DNA from: Acidomonas methanolica
GTDB taxonomy: Bacteria > Pseudomonadota > Alphaproteobacteria > Acetobacterales > Acetobacteraceae
Length of the DNA stretch: 64,000 nt
NCBI RefSeq assembly: GCF_004346035.1
Contig: NZ_SLZN01000014.1
Location: 1-64,000, forward strand
Reading direction: 5' to 3'
The notes beneath the pieces were generated by a model that did no database searches, was not told the DNA's origin, and saw only the letters and a program-made list of their open reading frames with translations. The position numbers and the translations under genes are program-made. Below are positions 8,822 through 16,438 of the stretch, piece after piece (position 1 is the stretch's first letter; every line of letters starts with the position of its first letter).

Positions 8822-11160
8822 GATGCGCTCCCCGTCGCGCGGCTCGCGGCCCGCGCCTTCGCGCCGGGGACGAGCCGCCGCATCCAGCCCGGATAGACCG
8901 GCGCGAGCTTGACGAAGAAGTCCCACGCCATGATCAGCGCGCCGGCTGCGAAGACGACGTCGCCCGGCAACCGCATCCATTGCCAGAAGAGGGTCTTGTC
9001 GTAGAATGCGGCACTGCGGGCGTAAGCATAACCATGCTCGTAAACCGCGAGCAGTTGAGGCCAGCCGATCGGGAAGAAGTTCAGCACCGTCCACAGGACC
9101 AGCCCCGTGTTGTAGAGCCAGAACGCCCACAGGCCGGCGCGCTCGGAGAAGCGGGACTCTTCGGCATGAAGGTAACGCAGGCAGAAATAGATCAGGCCGA
9201 TCGCCAGTTCCCCGAAAGCGCCGAAAAGGGACGAATGTGCATGATTGAGCGTCAGGAACGTACCGTGCTCATAATAGTTCACCAGCGGCGCATTCAGCAG
9301 ACCGCCCCCATAGACGCCGGCTCCGACGAAGTTCCAGAACGCCGCGCCGATGACGTAGATGGTGCCGAGCCGGTAGCGGAAATCCTCGCGCCCCTTGATC
9401 ATCCGATAGTGGCTGATTCCCTCCATGACGAGCAGTACGAGCGGAAGCACCTCAATGAAGGAAAACATCGTGCCGAACGGAATCCACAGGCTCGGCGCGC
9501 CCGCCCAGTAGAGATGATGCCCGGTGCCGATCACGCCGCCCAGAAAGATCAGGATGACTTCGAAATACATGCCCCGTTCGGCAAGACGGCGCGAGATCAG
9601 GCCCGTGGCCATCAACGTCCAGGCGGTCATCGCCGCGGCGAAGAATTCGAAGGACTGTTCCACCCAGAGGTGGACGACCCACCAGCGCCAGAAATCCGAA
9701 ATCGTGAAGGATTTCTCGATGCCCGTCAGCGGAATCATGCCGCAGGCATACAGCACGGCGACATTGACGGTCGACGCCCAGATGAGATGTTCGAGCCGAA
9801 TGTGACCGGACCAGAAATCACGCGCCGCGCGGGTCCATAGCGAAACCGATGGCCACAGAGCGCGCATGACGAGGACGCTCCACAGGGCCAGGCCCGCAAA
9901 GAAGCCGATCTGCCAGAAGCGGCCGAGCTGGATATAGGATCGCCCCTGATTTCCGAACCAGAACCAGTTCCCGTCGATCACACCCAGAACGCCGAGATAA
10001 TTCCCCGCCAGACCGCACACCACCACAAAGACCGTCGTCCAGAACAACGCGTCCACGAGCCAGCCCTGACCTCTGGCCTCCTTTCCGCCGGCGATGACCG
10101 GCGCGAGGAACAGCGCCGCGCCGATCCACGACAGCCCGATCCAGACGATCGGCGCCTGAATATGGAGATCGCGCATGACATTGAACGGAACGTAGCGATT
10201 GATGTCGAACCCGTAGAAACTCGTCCGATCGTAATACAGATGCGCCATGATGGAGCCGACGAGGATCTGTACCAGCAGGAGCACCGCAACCAGAAGGAAA
10301 TACTTCCAGACTTTCTTCTGACTCGGCGTCAGCGGATGAACGACGAGAAGCTCGGCATCCCTCACCTCCGTATCCGCGTCGTCAAGCCAAAATTCATAGA
10401 TGAACAGCACCACGCCGAAAGCCAGGAAGACGAAGCCGAAGCTGGCCCATGTCCAGATGAAGGTCTCGCCCGTCGGCGCGTTACCCACCAATGGTTCGTA
10501 AGGCCAGTTCTGCGTCCATGAATACTCTGTGCCGGGGCGCCAGGCGACCGTCGTCAGGGCCGAATAGATCAAGAAATCGGCCGTCTTGTCCGCAAGCGCG
10601 GGCGAGAGGCTCTCCGCCGCGGTCCAGCCGACCTTGCGATCTGGATGGAGCAGACCGTTCGCGGTCGCCGCGCGGATGGATACGATCGCCGCCGCAAGCT
10701 CGTCCGGCACCGTCACCGTCGGCGCGGTCAGATCGAGATGATGAAGGTCGCTGCGCATTTTCGCCGTGATGGCGTCCTGCCGTTCCGCAGGAAGGCTTGC
10801 GAACGCCGCGTGGTCGCTCGCGCTCGCAATGTTGTCGCGCGTGGCGAGCGCCAGCCGCTTCATGATCGAGGCGGTGTAATCCTCGCCATAATAGGAGCCC
10901 ATGCCGTAGAGGCTGCCATAATCCATCAGGTCGGCTTTCTGGAAGCCACTCTCGCCCGAAACGATATCCGCGTCCGTCATGAGAACGACGCCCTCGGCCG
11001 AGACGAACGTCCCCGGCTGGGGAGGCGCGCCCCTGTAGGTCGCTGCCGTGGTCCAGATGAGAAGCGCTGCGGTGAGAACGCCGGTCGCGAGAAGAATCCA
11101 TTTCAGGACGGTACTGATCGGATCCGCGGCCGGCCTGACGATGGAGGATGAGTCCGACAT
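8818..11160 (-). CDS. norB: Quinol-dependent nitric oxide reductase (qNOR, single subunit)
   Basis: 780 residues. It reduces two NO to N2O in the inner membrane using quinol. The N-terminal extension after the first membrane helix (about 18-37) is the fused cytochrome-c-like domain without haem ligands, typical of qNOR. Metal-site residues sit in VVHLWVEQSFE (H497, E501), TGHHLYWAG (H548, H549) and LNHAHSSLFGAFGE (H640, H642). It lies 68 nt after hmp, with a hairpin between, and overlaps DUF488. No separate norC exists nearby. Expected role is NO detoxification rather than full denitrification, since no nitrite reductase is visible. Confidence 0.95.
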   Translation of the reverse strand: MSDSSSIVRPAADPISTVLKWILLATGVLTAALLIWTTAATYRGAPPQPGTFVSAEGVVLMTDADIVSGESGFQKADLMDYGSLYGMGSYYGEDYTASIMKRLALATRDNIASASDHAAFASLPAERQDAITAKMRSDLHHLDLTAPTVTVPDELAAAIVSIRAATANGLLHPDRKVGWTAAESLSPALADKTADFLIYSALTTVAWRPGTEYSWTQNWPYEPLVGNAPTGETFIWTWASFGFVFLAFGVVLFIYEFWLDDADTEVRDAELLVVHPLTPSQKKVWKYFLLVAVLLLVQILVGSIMAHLYYDRTSFYGFDINRYVPFNVMRDLHIQAPIVWIGLSWIGAALFLAPVIAGGKEARGQGWLVDALFWTTVFVVVCGLAGNYLGVLGVIDGNWFWFGNQGRSYIQLGRFWQIGFFAGLALWSVLVMRALWPSVSLWTRAARDFWSGHIRLEHLIWASTVNVAVLYACGMIPLTGIEKSFTISDFWRWWVVHLWVEQSFEFFAAAMTAWTLMATGLISRRLAERGMYFEVILIFLGGVIGTGHHLYWAGAPSLWIPFGTMFSFIEVLPLVLLVMEGISHYRMIKGREDFRYRLGTIYVIGAAFWNFVGAGVYGGGLLNAPLVNYYEHGTFLTLNHAHSSLFGAFGELAIGLIYFCLRYLHAEESRFSERAGLWAFWLYNTGLVLWTVLNFFPIGWPQLLAVYEHGYAYARSAAFYDKTLFWQWMRLPGDVVFAAGALIMAWDFFVKLAPVYPGWMRRLVPGAKARAASRATGSAS

Positions 11161-11182
11161 CGCACGAAGCTCCAGATATGGT

Positions 11183-11210
11183 CGTGCGAGGGAGTGCGAT
11201 CCCTCGCACG
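11183..11210. terminator. Intercistronic 11-bp hairpin between hmp and norB
   Basis: Arms CGTGCGAGGGA (11183-11193) and TCCCTCGCACG (11200-11210) pair perfectly with a 6-nt loop. No T-run follows on either strand. It may lower norB expression relative to hmp or stabilise the hmp message. Confidence 0.6.
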
Positions 11211-11228
11211 GTGAGTGCCAAAAAAGAG

Positions 11229-12443
11229 TCAGGCGGCGGAAAGAACGAGAGCGGGATCGGAGGCGGACCCGAAGAACTCGTAGCGGATCTGCTCAGGCGC
11301 CAGTTTCTCGGCCCTCAGCGCGTCGACCATATCCCTCATGAAGGAATCCGGCCCGCAGACGTAATAAGTGGCGGAACGGTCGAGGTTCTCCGTCACCCAG
11401 GCGGCCGTGACCCGCCCCGCATGCGCGGCCACGCCGCGACGCCCAACGGGAGCATTCTCTTTCGCATAGAAGAAATCCGCCGTCAGAACGCCCCGGTCGA
11501 CGAGCGCCTCGATTTCCGGGCGGAAAGCCGCCAGCGCCGTGGTATCCGCCCCGTGAACGTAGCGAATCTTGCGGCTCGAAGATGTCTGGGCGAGTGCGCC
11601 AAGCATCGATATCACCGGCGTGAGACCGACGCCGGCGGTCAGGAAGACGACAGGCAATTCACTCGACTCATCAAGGAAAAAATCTCCGGCGGGATTGGCG
11701 ACCTGGAGTTGGTCTCCCACTTTGACGGTGTCATGCAACCACGTCGAGACAACGCCGTCGTCCTGCCGCCGCACGCTGATGCGATAGTGATCCGCGCCGG
11801 GCGCTGAGGAGATGCTGTAGTTCCGGCGCTGGGAGCCGTGACCGGGAACATCCAGCTTGAAGCTGAGATACTGCCCGGCCTTGTGGCGGAAGAGAGCGCC
11901 GCCATCGACGGGAGCCAGCTCGAAGGAGGCGATTGTCGACGTCTCGTTATGACGGGAGCGGACGCGGAAAGCGCGCCAGCCGGCCCAGCCGCCCGGTGCG
12001 TCTTCATGCTCCTCGTAAATCTGCTTCTCGCGACCGATGAGGATATCCGCCAGGAACCAATAGGCTTTGCCCCATGCCTCGGCGATCTCCGGCGTCGCGG
12101 CATCCCCGAGGACGTGGCCGATCGCGCCGAGCAACGCCTCGGCCACGTAGGGATAATGCTCGGGCAGGATATTGAGGCCGACATGCTTCTCGGCGATCCG
12201 CTCGACCATGCCGCCGAGCGCGCCGAGATCGTTGATATGCTCGGCATAGCACAGCACGGCCAGCGCCAGCGCCTTGGGCTGCTCGCCATCCTGCTGATGG
12301 GAGAGGTTGAACAGGTCGCGGATGGCCGGAGTGGAGAGCAGGCGCTTGTACATTTCCGTCGTAATCGCCGTTCCGTGCGCCTTCAGCGCGGGGACGGTCG
12401 CGGAGATGATCGCGCGTGTCCTGTCGTCGAGAGGGGCGGACAT
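11229..12443 (-). CDS. hmp: Flavohaemoprotein Hmp (NO dioxygenase)
   Basis: 404 residues. It oxidises NO to nitrate with O2 and NAD(P)H. The globin domain (1-140) has proximal His H87 (AEKHVGL) and distal Y32 and Q56, which match E. coli H85, Y29 and Q53. The FAD domain carries QRRNYSISSAPG and the NAD domain GVGLTPVISML, with YVCGPDSFMRDMV near the end. AAAGGAGG sits 5 nt before the ATG. It is divergent from nsrR with a palindromic operator between them, so NsrR repression relieved by NO is expected. Confidence 0.96.
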   Translation of the reverse strand: MSAPLDDRTRAIISATVPALKAHGTAITTEMYKRLLSTPAIRDLFNLSHQQDGEQPKALALAVLCYAEHINDLGALGGMVERIAEKHVGLNILPEHYPYVAEALLGAIGHVLGDAATPEIAEAWGKAYWFLADILIGREKQIYEEHEDAPGGWAGWRAFRVRSRHNETSTIASFELAPVDGGALFRHKAGQYLSFKLDVPGHGSQRRNYSISSAPGADHYRISVRRQDDGVVSTWLHDTVKVGDQLQVANPAGDFFLDESSELPVVFLTAGVGLTPVISMLGALAQTSSSRKIRYVHGADTTALAAFRPEIEALVDRGVLTADFFYAKENAPVGRRGVAAHAGRVTAAWVTENLDRSATYYVCGPDSFMRDMVDALRAEKLAPEQIRYEFFGSASDPALVLSAA

Positions 12444-12503
12444 CGAGTCCTCCTTTAAGGTTTACGTTCCGCACATCTTTTCGAACGTATTGGAAAACCT
12501 GTC

Positions 12504-12518
12504 AAGATGGTGCATCTT
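12504..12518. promoter_or_regulatory. NsrR-type operator between hmp and nsrR
   Basis: AAGATGGTGCATCTT is a perfect palindrome with 6-bp arms AAGATG/CATCTT. AAGATG half-sites are the known NsrR recognition element. It lies 9 nt before the nsrR ATG and 60 nt before the hmp start, so it can control both directions. A further ACATCTTTT half-site lies near 12473. Confidence 0.75.
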
Positions 12519-12527
12519 TAACGGGCC

Positions 12528-12995
12528 ATGAAACTGACGTTGCAAACCGACTATGCCCTGCGCGCGTTGATCTATCTGGGCGTCCGGACCGAACGACTCT
12601 GCTCCATTCGCGAAATCGCCGGGGCGTACGGGATATCCGAGGCGCATATGGTCAAGGTCGTCCATAAACTGGGCCAGGGAGGCTTTGCTGAAACCCTGCG
12701 CGGCCGTAACGGCGGGCTGCGGCTGGGACGTGCGGCAGACGAAATCGTGATCGGCGACGTCGTGTGCTATTTCGAAGAAAACATGGCTCTGCTCGCATGC
12801 ATGGAAAACGGCGCGGCGGCGACCCTCTGCAAGCTGATGCCCGCCTGCCGCCTGCAGAACGTCCTGATTCAGGCGAGACGGGCGATGATGGCGGTTCTAA
12901 ACGACCATACCTTGGCGGACGTGATTACGGCATTTGAAATCAATCGATTGACGAAAGATGAAAACTCTCAATCGTTCACTCTTACCGGTCGGTAA
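12528..12995 (+). CDS. nsrR: Rrf2-family NO-sensing repressor NsrR
   Basis: 155 residues. The winged-helix N-terminus (KLTLQTDYALRALIYLG, then YGISEAHMVKVVHKLGQ and the wing GRNGGLRLG) is typical of NsrR. Three cysteines, C91, C101 and C107, would bind the NO-labile Fe-S cluster. It is divergent from hmp, with the palindrome over its own 5' leader, so autorepression is likely. Confidence 0.93.
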   Translation: MKLTLQTDYALRALIYLGVRTERLCSIREIAGAYGISEAHMVKVVHKLGQGGFAETLRGRNGGLRLGRAADEIVIGDVVCYFEENMALLACMENGAAATLCKLMPACRLQNVLIQARRAMMAVLNDHTLADVITAFEINRLTKDENSQSFTLTGR

Positions 12996-13364
12996 GTGAG
13001 TGTGATCGGAAGTGTAGAATCCGGCCGCAACCGCCCGGCATAGCGCCGGGAGACGAGCTTCCGGCAGAAAGCACGCAGTTGTCCCCGGTTTCGAAATGCT
13101 TGAAAACCGTGCGCTTTTTGAGCGTCCAATACCAACGCTTGATCTTCCCCAGCGTCTGGAGACCGCTCGCTTGTCCAATTTTCAAAGGGCGGCTTTTTCT
13201 ACAAAAATGAACATATTTTTTGGTTCTACAGATTTTTTGAATGTTTTCCCGCCCGCCTGATTGCTTTCCGAGGCACACTGGCCTTGGGGCGCGGATCGAA
13301 TGAGGAGACCCTCCGAGTTTCCTGATCCAATTCGCAAGAAACAGACTGCTTTCCCAGCCCGACG
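12996..13364. other. Gene-less stretch
   Basis: Only weak frames; a minus-strand frame (12982-13278) with the segment KIKRWYWTLKKRTVFKHFE is not recognised. Moderately AT-rich around 13180-13260. No promoter, repeat or RNA can be defended. Confidence 0.3.
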
Positions 13365-13592
13365 TCAGTCTTGGAAGGGAGTGCGTGCCACCAAATGATG
13401 CGTCTGAAAGATATCAAAGTGATCAGGGGCATGACTCCCGTAGGCGAGCCGCTCGACATAGCCCCAGAAATTCGGCGTCCCCTCCCGGTCCGTCGCCTTG
13501 TAACTCCAGATCGTCCAGCTCAGACGGGTGGCGTCGAGGCAGGTCGTGCAGAGGACGGCAAGCACGAGGCTTCCGGTTCGGAACCTGGACAT
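13365..13592 (-). CDS. Small hypothetical protein, possibly exported
   Basis: 75 residues. The N-terminus MSRFRTGSLVLAVLCTTCLD has a basic start and a hydrophobic core like a weak signal peptide or lipoprotein signal. The remainder (TIWSYKATDREGTPNFWGYV) has a composition unlike a chance frame. GAGG lies 7 nt before the ATG. I do not recognise the family, and the neighbours are non-coding. Confidence 0.35.
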   Translation of the reverse strand: MSRFRTGSLVLAVLCTTCLDATRLSWTIWSYKATDREGTPNFWGYVERLAYGSHAPDHFDIFQTHHLVARTPFQD

Positions 13593-13923
13593 TCGATGGC
13601 CTCAGTGGCAGTGCGAGAGACGGAAACGCCTTGTCGATTCCAAACGCGACATTTTTAAGGTGCGTCCGGCGACCGCTCCGCGAAAGCAGACGTGCCACGT
13701 GCGTCTTCGTCCCGGACATCTGGTGTTGCGTTTGATTGGCTGCAAAACCGGCAGCGAGCCGGCCCGCTCCTACGACACACTCATTCGACTGGTCAAATCA
13801 CGCGTTTTCTGTTATTACTATGATATAGTCGAAACCAAATCGGCTTAACCCACCGCTTTTCACAATTTAAGCTCGCATCCATTCCGACCCCATGTCGGGC
13901 GTCGGCCCACTATACGACACGCA
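13593..13923. other. Gene-less leader region upstream of the toxin locus
   Basis: No supported coding frame. It includes an AT-rich stretch (about 13800-13870) with TATGAT (13819-13824) and TATAGT (13824-13829), possible -10 elements without a good -35. A transcript from here would run through the terminator-like hairpin just before the toxin. Confidence 0.3.
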
Positions 13924-13952
13924 AAGCTCGCCCTCACCGGCGGGCTTTTTTT
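13924..13952 (+). terminator. Intrinsic terminator 24 nt before the toxin start
   Basis: Stem AAGCTCGCC (13924-13932) with GGCGGGCTT (13939-13947), one G-U pair, loop CTCACC, then a continuous T-run to 13952. This is a textbook rho-independent terminator on the plus strand. It ends only 24 nt before the toxin ATG, leaving no room for a promoter in between. Confidence 0.75.
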
Positions 13953-13975
13953 GTGTCCGCGTCACAGGATAGTCC

Positions 13976-14932
13976 ATGTCCGAAACGGATCAGCATCCCG
14001 CCCTCACCTTCGTCATGAGCGCACATCACCTGCTCAGCGTCGTCAGGCGTCATTTCCCCAGTCAGGAGACCGTCATCCGCCTCGACGGGCTCGCGCGAAC
14101 CGGCTTCGGAGCGGCCGAAATGGCCGGGGGCACCGCGCTGCTCGCCGATCCGGACCCGATCCTCAGCAAGATCGGCGGGGCCGCGCTCGTCGCACACGGG
14201 ATGGACATGATCGCCTCAGGAAACCGCGCCTGGAACACCGGCCAGGCTTCGCCGACGATGACCGAGCGGGCGGCACGCGCCGCCGCTCTCATGGCCCATG
14301 CCTCACCGATCGTGGCCGACATGGCGGGGGCGACCGCCGATGCGATCGTCCCCATCGGCATCCTTCACATGGTCGGGGCGTTCGCGGCGACGCGCGCCAT
14401 CCGGGTCGCCTCGGCCGATGCGCATCATCTCATCTTCGAGCACAGCGACATCCACCCGGAGCATTTCCACCAGCCTGCCCCGGCGTTCGGGCAGCCGGCC
14501 AACAGGAACCTGATCTTGCCACATCGGCAGAGCCGCCTGAACCTCGCCGATCATGAGGCGCCTCCCCATAACCGCAAAGCAGGCGGCCACGTCCTGCAGA
14601 AACATGTCACCCCGACCGAGGAGTATATCGAACGACGCTTCACGAAAGGGAAGCAACCCCTCGTATCTTTCTTCACTTCGAAACACGAGGCCGAGCGAGT
14701 CATCCATCAGGTTTTGCAGGATAATGCCCATCTGATCGATCGCTGGCTCGAAACGGCCGAAAAAGAGGTAAAATTCAATATTACGACTCATATTTCAGGA
14801 CGCGGGACTGTCGTCATCCAGCAAGCCGATCGGGTAAGAAAGGAAGCGCGGCGAGTTGAGGTCACAATCAGGAACACTGAACATAACGGAATGATCTACC
14901 ATGTTTTCACCGTCAAACTTTTCCCACGATGA
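13976..14932 (+). CDS. Polymorphic toxin with CdiA-type RNase-A-like C-terminal domain
   Basis: 318 residues. Residues 1-190 are Ala/Gly/Met-rich with hydrophobic stretches (IGGAALVAHGMDMIASG) and look like a trafficking or pre-toxin region. Residues 203-318 match the bacterial RNase-A-like CdiA toxin tip (RNase_A_bac). GGHVLQKHV gives the catalytic His H210, R221 lies 11 residues later, and YHVFTVKLFP contains T312. These positions and spacings fit the H, R and T of the Yersinia kristensenii CdiA toxin as I recall them; the second aromatic (Tyr) is K314 here. Expected role is degrading RNA in rival cells. AGGA precedes the ATG. The last 32 nt overlap the first immunity gene. No TPS, PAAR or T6SS gene is in the window. 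Confidence 0.82.
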   Translation: MSETDQHPALTFVMSAHHLLSVVRRHFPSQETVIRLDGLARTGFGAAEMAGGTALLADPDPILSKIGGAALVAHGMDMIASGNRAWNTGQASPTMTERAARAAALMAHASPIVADMAGATADAIVPIGILHMVGAFAATRAIRVASADAHHLIFEHSDIHPEHFHQPAPAFGQPANRNLILPHRQSRLNLADHEAPPHNRKAGGHVLQKHVTPTEEYIERRFTKGKQPLVSFFTSKHEAERVIHQVLQDNAHLIDRWLETAEKEVKFNITTHISGRGTVVIQQADRVRKEARRVEVTIRNTEHNGMIYHVFTVKLFPR

Positions 14933-15278
14933 CATCCGGAACGAGTTTCCGAGGCTGTCTGATTTAGGGGCCGGCCCTTTAGGCGAGGACGCCGACATGT
15001 ACGGCGACACACTGGACGAGGCCATTCAGGAGGGGGTGAACTGCCACGATCTCCAGTTCAACCTGCAAACGATCGAAGAACTACACAAGCTCCTGTCCTT
15101 CACCGACGAGGACATCGACCGGATCACCCGGACATGGGCTCTGAACTCGATCGACCCGACGGCTGATGTCGAGGAGCCTCCGAACTGGGGCCGGTATCCG
15201 ACATACAGAGCGTTCTGGGAGGCGGTCCTGCGCGCCTTCGAAAACGACCCCGAAGTGCAGGAGCACAGGAGCGCCTGA
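14901..15278 (+). CDS. CdiI-family immunity protein, copy 1
   Basis: 125 residues, acidic. It contains ADMYGDTLDEAI, LHKLLSFTDEDIDRI and the C-terminal NWGRYPTYRAFWEAVLRAFE, as in the CdiI_2-type immunity family. It begins inside the toxin gene (ATGTTTTC at 14901), so it is co-translated with the toxin and is the most likely cognate antidote. It differs from copies 2 and 3 mainly at residues 40-55 (EGVNCHDLQFNL against DGPRGRNIEFKQ), probably part of the specificity surface. Confidence 0.85.
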   Translation: MFSPSNFSHDDIRNEFPRLSDLGAGPLGEDADMYGDTLDEAIQEGVNCHDLQFNLQTIEELHKLLSFTDEDIDRITRTWALNSIDPTADVEEPPNWGRYPTYRAFWEAVLRAFENDPEVQEHRSA

Positions 15279-15373
15279 TCTCGGTCGCCCCTGTCACTGT
15301 CATCCGCCGCGATGAGCGATGTCGGTTATCAGGGTCACAATAAGGAACATTGAACATAACAGGATGATCTACC

Positions 15374-15751
15374 ATGTTTTCGCCGTCAAATTTTTCCCAC
15401 GATGACATCTGGAACGAGTTTCCCCGACTCACCAATCTGGGCGCCAGTTCCTTGGGCGAGGATGCCGACATGTGCGGCGACACGCTGGATGAAGCCATTC
15501 AGGACGGGCCAAGAGGGCGTAATATCGAATTCAAACAGCAGACAATTCAGGAACTACACAAGCTCCTGTCCTTCACCGACGAGGAGATCGACCGGATCAC
15601 CCAGACATGGGTTCTGCTCTCGATCGACCCGACGGCTGATGTCGAGGAGCCTCCGAACTGGGGCCGATATCCGACGTACAGAGCGTTCTGGGAGGCGGTC
15701 CTGCGCGCCTTCGAAAACGACCCCGAAGTGCAGGAGCACAGGAGCGCCTGA
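15374..15751 (+). CDS. CdiI-family immunity protein, copy 2
   Basis: 125 residues, nearly identical to copy 3 and about 85 percent identical to copy 1 by eye. It has ADMCGDTLDEAI in place of ADMYGDTLDEAI, and ITQTWVLLSIDPTAD at the variable site. It is preceded by the ghost toxin tail instead of a full toxin, so it is an orphan immunity gene that may protect against related toxins from neighbouring strains. The spacing to copy 1 allows read-through from the toxin promoter. Confidence 0.83.
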   Translation: MFSPSNFSHDDIWNEFPRLTNLGASSLGEDADMCGDTLDEAIQDGPRGRNIEFKQQTIQELHKLLSFTDEEIDRITQTWVLLSIDPTADVEEPPNWGRYPTYRAFWEAVLRAFENDPEVQEHRSA

Positions 15752-15846
15752 TCTCGGTCGCCCCTGTCACTGTCATCCGCCGCGATGAGCGATGTCGGTT
15801 ATCAGGGTCACAATAAGGAACATTGAACATAACAGGATGATCTACC

Positions 15847-16224
15847 ATGTTTTCGCCGTCAAATTTTTCCCACGATGACATCTGGAACGAGTTTCCCCGA
15901 CTCACCAATCTGGGCGCCAGTTCCTTGGGCGAGGATGCCGACATGTGCGGCGACACGCTGGATGAAGCCATTCAGGACGGGCCAAGAGGGCGTAATATCG
16001 AATTCAAACAGCAGACAATTCAGGAACTACACAAGCTCCTGTCCTTCACCGACGAGGAGATTGACCGCCTCACTCAGACCGGAGTTCTGAACTCGATCGA
16101 CCCGACGGCTGATGTCGAGGAGCCTCCGAACTGGGGCCGATATCCGACGTACAGAGCGTTCTGGGAGGCGGTCCTGCGCGCCTTCGAAAACGACCCCGAA
16201 GTGCAGGAGCACAGGAGCGCCTGA
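15847..16224 (+). CDS. CdiI-family immunity protein, copy 3
   Basis: 125 residues, identical to copy 2 except around residues 78-85 (LTQTGVLNSIDPTAD). The N of copy 1 is restored at one of these sites, so the copy is a mosaic between 1 and 2 plus unique changes. The trailing spacer present after copies 1 and 2 is missing: homology ends within a few bases of the stop codon, marking the end of the array. Confidence 0.83.
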   Translation: MFSPSNFSHDDIWNEFPRLTNLGASSLGEDADMCGDTLDEAIQDGPRGRNIEFKQQTIQELHKLLSFTDEEIDRLTQTGVLNSIDPTADVEEPPNWGRYPTYRAFWEAVLRAFENDPEVQEHRSA

Positions 16225-16438
16225 TCTCGATCGCTTCTCCCGAACGGTTCGGACAGACAGGCACACGCATGGCGACAGGTTCCTGGCAATTCGGCCAGAC
16301 GATCTGTGATCTCGGTTTTGCTGAAATGCCCGCGCTTGCTGGCGTAACCGAGCGGGAGTTCAGTCTCGATATGCATCAGCCCAATCGCTTTCGAGGCCAA
16401 AGCCGCTTGACAAGAACACATACCGGCACAAAACCGTA
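16225..16438. other. Unassigned segment after the immunity array
   Basis: No gene on the plus strand. On the minus strand the open frame includes KAIGLMHIETELPLGYASKR and KTEITDRLAELPGTCRHA, which read like a fragment of a real protein, but I cannot name it. It could be a piece of a decayed mobile element. Confidence 0.3.

Larger units (their letters stand above)
15279..16224 (+). repeat. Two tandem 473-bp repeats carrying immunity copies 2 and 3
   Basis: Units 15279-15751 and 15752-16224 are almost identical, differing mainly near codons 78-85 of the immunity gene. Each has about 95 bp of spacer plus one immunity gene. Starts at 14901, 15374 and 15847 are exactly 473 bp apart. The spacer preserves a 24-codon segment (15334-15405 and 15807-15878) homologous to the toxin 3' end at 14861-14932. 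This points to duplication of a toxin-tail plus immunity module. Confidence 0.92.

Noticed and set aside
12982..13278. Minus-strand frame with KRWYWTLKKRTVFKHF
   Set aside because: Looks slightly protein-like but overlaps the nsrR 3' end, has no ribosome-binding site and no recognisable family.
13700..13960. Possible tRNA or structured RNA before the toxin gene
   Set aside because: No T-loop (GGTTCGAATCC type) or cloverleaf could be drawn; only the terminator hairpin is convincing.
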